A stretch of DNA of 64,000 nucleotides from Galeopsis tetrahit. Taxonomy: Eukaryota > Streptophyta > Magnoliopsida > Lamiales > Lamiaceae. Below the pieces are notes generated by a model. It had not been told where the DNA came from and searched no databases. It was given only the letters and a program-made list of their open reading frames with translations. Location: assembly GCA_963675135.1 (NCBI GenBank), contig OY776120.1, positions 22,906,001 through 22,970,000 on the forward strand. Reading direction: 5' to 3'. Below, one piece after another: positions 1-10,900 of the stretch. Positions within the stretch are counted from its first letter, which is position 1; the number at the start of each line of letters is the position of its first letter. A program made the position numbers and the translations under genes.

Positions 1-1
1 G

Positions 2-1123
2 CTAGAATCGTGGGTGTTGGATTCTGGAGCATCATTCCACTCTTGCAGCGATGCTAAAATAATGGAGAACTATGTGTCTGGCGAATTCGGACAAGTCTAC
101 CTTGCTGATGATGAGCCCCTGAAAATCGTGGGAAAAGGAAATGTCCGGATAACCACACCAAACGGATCGATGTTGAAGCTAAATGGTATGAGGCACATTC
201 CAGGATTGAAAAGAAACTTGCTTTCAATCGGGCAGCTTGATGTAGAAGGATACTCAGTGACTTTCGGCAGCAACAGTTGGAAGATCAGTAGAGGAGCCAT
301 GATAGTAGCTCGGGGGAAGAAGGAAGGTACGTTGTATACTACATCTAACCCCAAGGATTGTATTGACCTTGTGGGAGCTACGACCAACATTGATTTGTGG
401 CACTGTCGGTTGGGTCACATGAGCGAGAAAGGGATGAAGGTAATGTGTTCGAAAGGGAGACTTCCAAGGCTGAAATCTGTTGAAGTTGGCCTATGCGAAG
501 ACTGTGTTTTCGGGAAACAAAGAAGGGTGAGTTTCTCGAGAGGTGGTAGAGCATTGAAGGCAGAAAAACTGGAGTTGGTGCATAGCGATCTATGGGGACC
601 AGCGCCCGTGAAGTCCCTTGGTGGTTCGGAGTATTACATGACCTTCATCGATGACTCCACTCAAAAGGTATGGGTTTATTTTTTGAAAAATAAAACGGAT
701 GCTTTTGATACCTTCAGGAAGTGGAAAGCTCTTGTAGAGAATGAAACAGGGCTGAAAGTAAAGTGTCTTCGTTCTGACAATGGAGGTGAATATGAACTCC
801 GTGAGTTCAAGGAATATTGTGCTGAGAATGAGATTCGCATGGAGAAGACTGTGAGAGGAACTCCCCAGCAGAATGGAGTGGCAGAACGAATGAACAAAAC
901 GTTGAATGAGCGAGCAAGATGCATGAGGTTGAAGAGTGGGCTGCCTAAGACGTTTTGGGCAGATGCAGTAAATACAGCAGCATACCTGATTAACAGAGGT
1001 CCATCAGTTCCGTTGGAGAACAGAGTACCCGAGGAAGCATGGACGAGAAAAGAGGTAAATCTGTCTTACTTGCGTGTCTTTGGTTGTGTTGCTTATGCTC
1101 ATGTTAGCTCTGTTGATAGAAGT
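2..1123 (+). pseudogene. Element A pol, first part: protease, GAG-pre-integrase, integrase core
   Basis: The frame is open from base 2. It begins at the aspartic protease site (DSGASFH), where the polyprotein would be cut. The GAG-pre-integrase zinc-binding segment has the HCRLGH and CEDCVFGK halves of an H-H-C-C finger. The integrase core shows its catalytic acidic residues in the contexts HSDLWGP, RSDNGGEY and NGVAERMN. The frame then runs into the left LTR of element B and stops 12 bp later, so this is a disrupted gene. It continues at 10901. Gag and the pol start lie upstream of the window. Confidence 0.9.
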
Positions 1124-1262
1124 TGTAGATGTTGTTAATTCTTAAATGTCTTAACATTATCAACAACATCTAAATTTGACCTTCCGAGATTTTTTCTAAG
1201 TCTTTTCTGAAATGCTACATTAAATGTTGACCTAAATGTTGTCGCATTTCTGGCAGGATCTA

Positions 1263-1302
1263 GAAGCTTCTACAAGGATCTGGAACCTGGAAGATTCCAG
1301 AA
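1263..1302 (+). promoter_or_regulatory. Heat-shock element cluster in the LTR of element B
   Basis: A perfect three-unit heat-shock element, GAAgaTTCcaGAA, lies at 1290-1302, and a two-unit GAAgcTTC at 1263-1270. Both are about 150-190 bp upstream of the LTR TATA box. The same sites recur in the right LTR at 10199-10211 and 10172-10179. Alternating GAA/TTC units at 5-bp spacing are the binding site of plant heat-shock factors. Heat induction of this element is inferred. Confidence 0.7.
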
Positions 1303-1453
1303 CATTGGAGAACATGCTAGAACAGCCTAGATGCATTTGGAACGACCTGGAGCATGCTAGAAGGATCTAGAAAGATCATGGAAGTTGTGGAAGTTGAGTT
1401 TCCTAAAAAATAGGACCTCAATGTGGAAGCCTCTAGAATTCGTATCCCACATC

Positions 1454-1460
1454 TATAAAT
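1454..1460 (+). promoter_or_regulatory. TATA box of element B 5' LTR
   Basis: TATAAAT sits in the middle of the LTR, the usual place for the U3/R promoter of a Copia element. Copies occur at 10363 (right LTR) and at 25603 in element C. Confidence 0.7.
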
Positions 1461-1988
1461 ACCCATTGAAGGCTTCATAATTCAGTGTGCTCTATTCGAT
1501 CAATATCCTAGACCGAGCGTTCATCCCTGTTAGGAAATTGTGGCCAATAGTTCTACATTTTAGTTCATACGTTGTATACCACCCGTATGACTGTGTGTCT
1601 TCTTATCTATTGAGAGTGTAATCATTAGATAGACTATGCATTTCGACAGTGTATAATTTATACACTTAGTTCGTTTTCTAGACTTGGCACCTGCCTCGTT
1701 TATAGTTTCATTGTGAAAGTTATTGTTGTAACATTTCACACAACATTTGTACTTGAAGATAAGTATTGATTTTACGCCATAAGGCAGACATAGATTTTTA
1801 TTTATAAAATCTATGTTAAAAGTATTTCCACTGTGTCTCGTTTGTTTTTAGTGTTTCAAGTCTTCCGCTGTGTATCTTATTTCTGATATTCTGTTAGAGT
1901 CAGTGTTGCACTATTTGTCTCAACATTCTGTGCAACATTTATCTACTTATACTTAAACACTTTTATACACCCCACACACACTTTCAGT

Positions 1989-2000
1989 TGGTATCAGAGC
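1989..2000 (+). other. Primer binding site of element B
   Basis: TGGTATCAGAGC lies 3 bp after the 5' LTR. It is the standard plant Copia site, complementary to the 3' end of initiator methionine tRNA. Confidence 0.9.
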
Positions 2001-2060
2001 TGATACCTGACGACACTAGGTTAGATCTTTGGTCAAGTGTGTTTTTAGTTTAGTTTAGCA

Positions 2061-3060
2061 ATGGAAACACATCACATATCCACTGCACTTAGGCACCCGA
2101 ACATATTATCCATATTTTAAAGCCTAAGTTGTGCAAGTAGATAGATGAACGTGTTTGGAGGACTGTACTTACAGGTTATGATGTACCATAAATCAAAACC
2201 AACACATCAACACCCCACCAGAAAGAAGGAAAAGTCAAATTTCAACCAAGGTTATCAAAAAGTGAAGGTAAGCCAAGGTATGCTCTTTAATATATAAAAT
2301 CAGTTCAATGCATGTTCTGAATATGGTCTTTATGAAAATTAATGTGCCAATATTAGACTTAAGCAAAAAACTGAATTTTAGTGTTACCTTAAATGATGAA
2401 TCGGATGATGAATTTGATGAATCAAAAGATATTTAATTCGCTTTTCAATACCAAGATTGATTATGATGATTCTTTAGATGATAATCTGGATGATACAGAT
2501 TCTGATGTTGCACCTGATGTCATAACATTTATGGTAACATCAAAACAGAGTCACCCAGATTTGAGCTATTTTAATGGGTTTGTTGATGATGCGGGTATAA
2601 GGATTGATGATTCTAAATACCAAAAGTTGTTAGATGATTGTAACTCTCAGAAACTCACTTTTTGAACAAAGAGAATGAGAATGTGAAAGGAACAATTACC
2701 AAGCTAGAAGTCATACATTTCAGAAGAGATTTTTGAAGTTGGTAAACTGAAGGAGAAATTTATCACCTCTACTTTAAGTTTCATAAAATTTTATATGATT
2801 GCTTCTGATATATATGTTATAGCTATTTGGTAAATCTGATAATTGTGGTATATGTTATGATGGTGAAACAACTTCTATTTCTAAGAATTTTGAAATTACT
2901 GTGAAATTTGTGAAGGCAAATGTTAAAACATTTGTTGTAACATCTGCACAAACAGATTCTCATAAAGTCAAAAATATTGAAAAGAAGTTTGTCTGTCATT
3001 ATTGTTCGATAATTAATCATATTTTTCCTTACTGCATGAAAATCTGATGTTACTTGTAAT
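2061..3060 (+). pseudogene. Element B gag and N-terminal pol relic
   Basis: It begins at the same ATG as the gag of element C (METHHIST). After about 40 codons the sequence jumps to what corresponds to the 3' part of gag in C, so roughly 0.7 kb of gag is missing. From 2390 to 3060 short fragments align with the acidic linker and second zinc-knuckle area of C but carry many stops and deletions. No functional capsid protein could come from it. Type and order are seen by direct comparison with 26203-28050. Confidence 0.85.
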
Positions 3061-3072
3061 GTTCACACTTCC

Positions 3073-6000
3073 TTGAAAGCATGTTTACTTGGTCAATGGT
3101 ACTTTGATAGTGGTTGTTCTAGACATATGACAGGTCGTATTGATTTCTTATCTGATTATGTGACCTTGAATAGTGGTAGTGTTACATATGGTGGAGGTTC
3201 TAAAGGAAAGATTGTTGGTAAAGGAACTTTGAATGTTGAAGGTTTTCCTAAGCTTAAAAATGTATTACATGTTGATGGTTTACTTGCAAATCTGATTAGC
3301 ATTAGTCAATTTTGTGATGATAATTTGCATGTGAAATTTGATAAAGATTCATGTTATGTTCTTAATAAAGATGAAGTTTGTGTCATGACTGGTACTAGGT
3401 CAGCTGATAATTGTTATCTTATTGGAACAAATACGTGTAACTTGTCAAAACATGATGAAAATGTTCTATGGCATCAAAGATTGGGTCATGCAAATTACAG
3501 AGCAATGAAAAAGCTAATCAAAGCAGATGCAGTAAAAGGAATTCCAGAACTGAGGTTTCACAACACCACTGTATGTGGACCATGCCAAAAAGGTAAGCAG
3601 GTAAGAATGTCACACAAAATGCTGTCACATTGTACTACACATCGATGCTTTGAATTACTGCACATTGATTTGATGGGTCCTATGGAAACTGAAAGCATTG
3701 GAGGAAAGAGGTATTCCTTAGTTGTGGTAGATGATTTTTCTAGATATACCTGGGTAGAGTCTTTGAGAGACAAATCTGAAGCATTTGCTGCATTTAAAAT
3801 TCTTTATAAGAGGTTCAAAAATGTGTTTAACTTGAAAGTTGGCCGTATTAGAACTGATCATGGTAGGAAATTTGAAAACAGCATGTTTAATTATTTTTGT
3901 GATAAAAAGGGCATCTTGCAAGAATATTCATCTCCTAAAACTCCACAACAAAATGGAATTGTTGAAAGAAAGAATAGAACTTTACAAGAAATGGCTAGAG
4001 TTATGCTTACATCCAAATGTCTTGCTAAGAAATTTTGGGGAGAAGCATTGAATACTGCATGTCATATTATTAATAGGGTTTTTATTCGTTCTAATACTAA
4101 TCAAACACCATATGAGATTTTGAACAACAGAAAACCTAATGTGAAATATTTTCATGTATTTGGTTGTGTGTGTTATATTCTGAATGATAGGGATCAACTT
4201 CATAAGTTTGATTCTAAAAGTGATAAAGGTTTCTTTTTAGGCTATTCTAGAAATAGTAAAGCTTATAGAGTTTATAACCTTAGAACTAACACTGTTCAAG
4301 AATCTGTTAATGTTGTGTTTGATGATGATAAAGGTCTTACAGATGACAAAGATGAAGAAGATGTATCACATGTTACTGACACTTCTGAGAATACACTGAA
4401 GTCTGAAAATGTTGCACCAAATGTTAACACATCTGGGTCAACATCTACAGAACAGTCAGTTGTAAATTCACAAAATGATCAGTACATTCCCAAAACGAAT
4501 CCTTCTTCAAGAATAGGAAAATGTCATCCTTCTGACCAGATCATAGGCGATGCAACAGTTGGAGTGCAAACAAGAGGAAGAGTAAGATCAAACAAGGTAG
4601 ATGTGGTAAGAACAATATGCATGTCTTCTATGTGTAGTGTTGTAAATGCTGAATGCTATTTATCTGAAATTGAACCTAAGAGTGCTAAAGAAGTCTTAAC
4701 TGATGAAAACTGGATTAATGCTATGCATGAAGAACTTGGTCAGTTTGAAAGAAATGAAGTGTGGACACTTGTTCCTAGACCTAGTCATACTAATGTCATT
4801 GGAACAAAGTGGATATTCAAGAATAAAACTGATGAATCTGGTAATATTGTTAGGAACAAGGCTAGGTTAGTAGCACAAGGTTACACCCAAGTTGAAGGAG
4901 TTGATTTTGATGAAACTTTTGCACCTGTTGCTAGGATAGAATCTATTAGATTACTGCTAGCTATTGCATGTTTTATTGATATTAAACTTCATCAAATGGA
5001 TGTAAAGGCTGCATTTCTAAATGGCATATTAAATGAAGAAGCATATGTTGAACAACCTATAGGATTTGAAGATCCACAGTATCCTGATCATGTATATAAA
5101 CTTAAGAAAACATTATATGGCCTTAAACAAGCTCCTAGAGCATGGTATGGTAGGCTTACTGACTTTCTTTTGGAATATGGATTTATTAGAGGAGAGGCAG
5201 ATAGAACTTTGTTCATTAAGCACACTGAAAATGATATACTAATTGCTCAAATATATGTTGATGACATTGTGTTTGGTTCTACTTGTGATAAAATGTTGAG
5301 TAAATTTGTTGAGGCAATGAGTGCAACATTTGAAATGAGTATGGTTGGAGACTTGAACTATTTTCTAGGTCTTCAAATCAAGCAATGCAGCAATGGTATT
5401 TTCTTCTCCCAAAGTAAGTATGCTAAGAACTTGGTTAAAAGATTTGGTCTTGAGAATTCAAAACCAATGAAAAACTCCTATGGGATCTTCTTTGAAACTT
5501 TGCAAAGACAGTGCTGAAACAGATGTTGATCCAACACTTTACAGATCTATGATAGGTAGTTTACTGTATTTAACCTCTAGTAGACCAGATATTATGTACA
5601 GTGTGTGTGTTTGTGCTAGGTACCAAGCTAATCCAAAGGAATCTCACCTGAATGCTGTGAAGAGGATTATCAAGTATGTTGCAGGTACAAGTGACCTTGG
5701 AATCTGGTATACTAAAGACACCAACAACATTTTGATTGGCTACAGTGATGCTGATTGGGCTGGAGATATATATGATAGAAATAGTACGAGTAGAAGATGT
5801 TTCTACATGGGAAACAATCTTGTTTCATGGCACAGCAAGAAGCAGAATTGTGTTTCACAATCTACTGCAGAATCTGAGTATATAGCTGCTGGAAGCTGCT
5901 GTACACAACTCTTGTGGCTGAGCAAGATGTTCCATGACTATGGTATTGAGAATGGTATACTTACAATCTTTTGTGATAATACTAGTGCCATTAACATTTC

Positions 6001-6196
6001 TAAGAATCCTGTACAACACTCACTCACAAAGCACATTAGCATAAGACATCACTTTATGAGAGATTTAGTAGAGAAGAATATTGTTAAGTTGGAGTATATA
6101 CCTACTGAGAAACAAAATGCTGACATTTTTACTAAAGCATTAGACCATGAGAGATTCTCAATCTTGAGGAAATCTCTTGGGATGAGCATTATCTGA
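3073..6196 (+). pseudogene. Element B pol: protease, integrase, reverse transcriptase, RNase H, with one frameshift
   Basis: An 814-codon frame (3073-5517) holds the protease DSGCSRHMTG, the GAG-pre-integrase finger (WHQRLGH, CGPCQKGK), the integrase core (HIDLMGP, RTDHGRKFE, NGIVERKN) and reverse transcriptase with YVDDIVFG. Near 5470 an extra A compared with element C shifts the frame. RNase H then continues in another frame at 5480-6196 (YSDADWAGD, STAESEYIA). The catalytic residues are otherwise kept. The first ATG at 3073 is only where the frame opens: the true polyprotein would start in gag. One base change separates this from an intact enzyme block, which is odd next to the ruined gag. 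Confidence 0.9.
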
Positions 6197-7116
6197 AAAA
6201 TTCGGATGGATGTTGTCACAAATGCGTCAGCATTTGGGACAACATCATGGGTTGTAAAATTTTATAAGTTGAATTTATTTCTTACTTAGTTAAATAATTC
6301 CTTTGTAAAATATCTACGAATCTAAGAACCTTGTAGTGCAAAAATAAACATGTCTTACACCTCTCAAATGCATAAAAATGAGAATGTTATTAGCATACTA
6401 AAAGATGTACCAAATCACTGAGTAACTATGGAGCACGGAGTTCACTACTACGATGCCTTATTTTCAAAAGGTGATTCCTTGGTAAAAACATCAATATATT
6501 TGTAATCCATTAAGTAAGTATGGGGCACGGAGTTCGCTACTACGATGTACTCTACAGGAACAATGGATCAATACAAATTAGATGCTATAACACAAAAAGA
6601 AAAAAATTATGGTGCAACACAAATGAAGCAAATTCATGTAAAAACCGTGTTGAGGTGTTTGTAACAGTTTTGAGCACAACATTGCCTGATTCGAATTTAT
6701 TTTTATAAGTAGTAATTATTTAATTATTTAATGAGATTTATTTTATTTATTTAAATTATATTACTAACCCACGTTTTTTATTTTTCAGATTATGCTTGGA
6801 CTTAGTCTTTATTCTAGAAATTTCTTAATTATTTAATTAATTAATAAAATGGATTTTTCCCACTAATTAAACCATGATCAAGGTTGTGGCTAAAAATGTG
6901 GAGCACTATCACATTATTTTTGGAATTAATCGAGTTAACCTCCAACTAAACACATTCTTCCTATAAAACTCAAAATTGTGATTTATGCTGCTAATTGTTT
7001 TTTTGTCGAGCTCTATTAAGTACACTTCTTGCAGAAATTGTTTTTGGCCGTGTATTTCCCAAAATTGCTGTATACACTCTCCCACCTCGTGCCTCGAAAT
7101 TCAAACCGTCCCTTTA
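6197..7116 (+). other. Non-coding region between pol and the extra ORF of element B
   Basis: About 0.9 kb without a coding signal. It contains a 30-bp motif twice (6427-6456 and 6519-6548; core GAGTTCACTACTACGATG), also kept twice in element C. A TATA-like box (CTATAAAACTC, around 6961) lies about 155 bp before the ATG of the extra ORF. It may be a leader or internal promoter for that ORF. That role is inferred from position and conservation. Confidence 0.5.
6427..6548 (+). repeat. Paired 30-bp repeat downstream of pol, conserved in two Sirevirus copies
   Basis: Two copies, starting TATGGAGCACGG and TATGGGGCACGG, differ at about four bases and are 92 bp apart. Element C has the same pair at 31389-31418 and 31481-31510. 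No function is known to me. Confidence 0.8.
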
Positions 7117-9372
7117 ATGGCTGGAAACCAACCTCAATCTCACTCTCACTCACACTCTGTTTCTGAAACTTCCAAACAAACTGCCCAAAACTCTCTTGAA
7201 ATTCTTGCTTCAATGGCTTCGCAACAATCCAACTCCTCAAATGCCGACTCCAATGTCTTTGCAACCCCATCAACAACCGCTCCTGTTCCAACAACTACCC
7301 AAATCCCACAAGATTCGACCGTTGAACAGTTTACGAAAGCTGTCGAAGAAGTGTCTGCAACTCTTCGAACTACCAGACATCTACCCGTAATGCAATTTGG
7401 AGATATCACTGTGGATATCTCAAGTTATTTGGCCGATCAAACTGCTCAAATGACTGCTGCAACAAAAAGCCCTAATCCTACTGTTCCAGTTTCAACGGAG
7501 GAACGTGTCGAAACCGTTGTTGAAGGAGAAGCTACTGCTGCATCCGATTCTGAGGATGAAGAAATGAAGGACGCCCAAGCTTCTGACAGTGGTACAAACT
7601 CATCTCTCTCACTTTCTGAAGAGTCTGCTCCTATTCCCTTCAAGAAAAATGCGCAGAAAGGGAAAAGACAGAGAAGCCCTGTACAAAGAAGGAGATCGTA
7701 CCGTGTATTCACTCGTGTGGATTACTCTGAATCCATGAGGAAGAAGAAGAAAGCTGGAGCTGATGTTGGTGAACCCATTCAAGTGTTCACTGATTCTGAT
7801 GAAGAAACTGAAATTTCCACTGTTGCTGCAAAGAAGCCAAAGAAAGTTGCTGAGAAACCATTACTGAAGAAAGCTGCTGCTGATCCCAAAGGCAAAGGGA
7901 AGACCAAGATGATCCCTGAAGAAGAACCTGTTGAATCAGACTCTGATTCTGATTTCAATGTTTGCCTAAGAGACATGCAAGAATCTCTTAAGAAGAATGC
8001 TGAGTCATTTGCTGCTGCAAAAGAGTCCACACCAGAACCTAATGATGGTGGAAATGGGAACAACTCATCTTCTGAGGCAAAGAGCTCATCTGCTGAAGCA
8101 AAAAGCTCATCCAAAAGCTCCTCTGAACATGATGGAGACACTGATCCTGATGAGGAACTACCTTCTGAGGAAGAAAGTGAAGGTATATCTGATCACTCTA
8201 ATTATGTTGAGAAAAGGTTAGAAATTTACTCTAAGAGGAAGCTGTTGATTGAGAAAATAATTAATGTGCCTGATTTTGATAGTAAGGGGATGATTAAGTT
8301 TTTAGAGGATAGAAATCTGTTGAATGCTGTTACATTTGGTGAAGCTTTTCTTACAAACTGGTCTTATGAGTTCTATGCCTGTATGAAGAAAAGTTATGGA
8401 AAAAGAAGTTTTAGGTCTTATGGTACTGTTAATTTTAGGGGGAGGGATGTGTCATTCACTCCAGAACTTATTAATGAGTTCTTGCACACTCCTAATGTTG
8501 ATGAGGATGATGATCCAGATATGGATGTTGTGATTACTGCAATCACAGGGGGTAGAAAGACTAAGTGGACTAGGAAGATGCTAGCTAGACACTTAACCTC
8601 CTTACATTCTGTTTTGTATAAGCTGATCATATACAATTGGATTCCCACTACCAACACCACTAAGATTACAAGAGACCAAGCCATTCTTATGTATAGGATC
8701 TCTATACTTAAGAAGTTCAATCTGGGACATACTATCTTTCACCATATGAGGAAATTTTTTGGGAAAACTACTGGAAAATGAAATCTGCCCTATCCAGTCC
8801 AGATTTCAAACTATCTGAAGTACCATGGCTTCACTGCTAAGAAGACTGATGTTTTGAGGGGGAGAGTGCCACTACTTGCTATTGCTCCTGCCTTATTGAT
8901 TGGGGACAGAATCATTGATCTGCCCATAGTTGCTCCTGGTACTGATAGTCCACAGAGATGTTCCAGACCCTCTACTTCTGCTCAACCAGGCCCTTCCAGA
9001 ACACATCAGAGAAATGCACCCCCAAATGTTGAGAACATTCGTGTCAACATTTCTGGTAATGTGTATCTTTCACATGAATTCATCAAACTACAGCTCAAGC
9101 ACGTGCAGGAAACTATTGATGAGCTCCAGTTCCTAAAGGATTGGTGGACCAGTATGCTTTCACCTACAACAGGGGGAGTACCACCACCATCAAATTCAAA
9201 TGTGGTGATTGAAGAATTGAATGATGATGGAGTTCCTACTGCTGCTGCTGCTGGTGGTGAACCTGATGCTGCTATGACTGATGTAGTTGCACATCTTGCT
9301 GCTACTTATTTTGTGGATGAAGCTGATGATGAAGATGCTGAGATGGAGACCCTGTATGGTGATCTACACTGA
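7117..9372 (+). pseudogene. Extra 3' ORF of element B, plant transposon-protein domain, one in-frame stop
   Basis: I take the ATG at 7117 (MAGNQPQSH) rather than the earlier in-frame ATG at 6985, because the same start is kept in element C. The frame runs to 9372 with a single TGA at 8779-8781. Residues 1-200 are Ser/Thr and acid rich. A basic stretch follows (KGKRQRSPVQRRRSYR, and later MRKKKKAG) that could be a nuclear signal. More acidic linker comes next, then a globular part from about residue 360 to 555 (VNFRGRDVSFTPELINEF, HLTSLHSVLYKLI) resembling the domain Pfam calls putative plant transposon protein (PF20167). The tail has a possible short coiled coil (LKHVQETIDELQFLKDW). I see no signal peptide or membrane segment, so it is unlike an envelope protein. 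The family match is from memory of its motif style. Confidence 0.65.
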
Positions 9373-10032
9373 TGAACAGGGACAAGCAAGACAGGGGGAG
9401 ATCTGAATATATCATAATGGCTACTGTGCAGGAAGTTGATGCTGCAGCTGTTACCACAGCAATATATGCCATTTATTCAGTTCAATCTCTGTAATTAATG
9501 TTTAAGTATTCTGAAATTCTGATACACTTGTTATTTATTTTCTTAGATGTTAGTTTGTTTATTTGTTGCAACTTGCTTAAATTATGGTTTACATTTGATG
9601 ATATTTGTTTACTGCCTTTGCTTAATATTGTTTACAGATTATCATGTGTTTACTGCAGGTTGCTGGAGTCTTTGTTTTGTTTACTCCTCTTTGCTCTGAT
9701 TTTTTTTTTTTTTTTTTTTGTTAGTGTCTTACTTAGATTCTAAGTTAATTCTTTCAGTTCAACTTATTATCTTAGTATAGTTACTTATGTTGTGAGTAAG
9801 TGTATAGTTTATACTTATTCTATTTTGGATAAAATAGTTTTGATCCTTTGGCACGGACCATTATGAAATTATCCTTGATCTTCATTTGATTTGATCCAAC
9901 GATTACAATAGGTATTGTCTTGACTAGTGCTTAGCAATGATGTCAACCTCAACTAAGTACATAAAACTGAGTATGTATAGAAATATATGTGCATCAGGTG
10001 TGTTTTAATCGAAAGGTCAAATTGGGGGAGAT
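9373..10032 (+). other. 3' non-coding region and polypurine tract of element B
   Basis: T-rich non-coding DNA with a 19-bp T run near 9700. The last 200 bp are close to the same place in element C. The polypurine tract GGGGGAGA is at 10024-10031. Further GGGGGAG tracts at about 8437, 8857, 9172 and 9392, inside or just after the extra ORF, match the multiple polypurine tracts described for Sireviruses. Confidence 0.7.
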
Positions 10033-10895
10033 TGTAGATGTTGTTAATTCTTAAATGTCTTAACATTATCAACAACATCTAAATTTGACCTTCCGAGATT
10101 TTTTCTAAGTCTTTTCTGAAATGCTACATTAAATGTTGACCTAAATGTTGTCGCATTTCTGGCAGGATCTAGAAGCTTCTACAAGGATCTGGAACCTGGA
10201 AGATTCCAGAACATTGGAGAACATGCTAGAACAGCCTAGATGCATTTGGAACGACCTGGAGCATGCTAGAAGGATCTAGAAAGATCATGGAAGTTGTGGA
10301 AGTTGAGTTTCCTAAAAAATAGGACCTCAATGTGGAAGCCTCTAGAATTCGTATCCCACATCTATAAATACCCATTGAAGGCTTCATAATTCAGTGTGCT
10401 CTATTCGATCAATATCCTAGACTGAGCGTTCATCCCTGTTAGGAAATTGTGGCCAATAGTTCTACATTTTAGTTCATACGTTGTATACCACCCATATGAC
10501 TGTGTGTCTTCTTATCTATTGAGAGTGTAATCATTAGATAGACTAGGCATTTCGACAGTGTATAATTTATACACTTAGTTCGTTTTCTAGACTTGGCACC
10601 TGCCTCGTTTATAGTTTCATTGTGAAAATTATTGTTGTAACATTTCACACAACATTTGTACTTGAAGATAAGTATTGATTTTACGCCATAAGGCAGACAT
10701 AGATTTTTATTTATAAAATCTATGTTAAAAGTATTTCCATTGTGTCTCGTTTGTTTTTAGTGTTTCAAGTCTTCCGCTGTGTATCTTATTTCTGATATTC
10801 TGTTAGAGTCAGTGTTGCACTATTTGTCTCAACATTCTGTGCAACATTTATCTACTTATACTTAAACACTTTTATACACCCCACACACACTTTCA
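10033..10895 (+). mobile_element. 3' LTR of element B
   Basis: It is 863 bp and matches 1124-1986 except for five single-base differences. It is followed by the target duplication GAAGT at 10896-10900. Confidence 0.95.
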
Positions 10896-10900
10896 GAAGT

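Larger units (their letters stand above)
1124..1986 (+). mobile_element. 5' LTR of element B
   Basis: It starts TGTAGATG and ends CTTTCA, 863 bp. It holds a heat-shock element at 1290-1302 and a TATA box (TATAAAT) at 1454-1460. Its mate is 10033-10895. Confidence 0.95.
1124..10895 (+). mobile_element. Element B: Sirevirus-like Ty1/copia retrotransposon, complete but coding-defective, with an extra 3' ORF
   Basis: The two LTRs are each 863 bp and differ at only five positions by my base-by-base reading. A tRNA-iMet type primer binding site follows the left LTR and a GGGGGAGA polypurine tract precedes the right one. A 5-bp duplication GAAGT flanks the element. The interior holds a gutted gag, a pol gene with one frameshift, and a 2.26-kb ORF between pol and the 3' LTR. 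The protease DSGCSRHMTG, the integrase VVVDDFSRYTWV and several polypurine tracts in the 3' half are typical of the Sirevirus/SIRE lineage. At 1.3e-8 substitutions per site per year, 5/863 differences would mean roughly 0.2 million years. Confidence 0.95.

Noticed and set aside
97..390. Minus-strand ORFs overlapping the retrotransposon pol genes
   Set aside because: They are shadows of the + strand coding frame with no conserved motif; the same holds for similar ORFs at 3558-4203, 7016-8720 and 29975-30261.
7117..9372. Envelope-like ORF
   Set aside because: No signal peptide, membrane segment or cysteine pattern; the acidic and basic composition is unlike an envelope.
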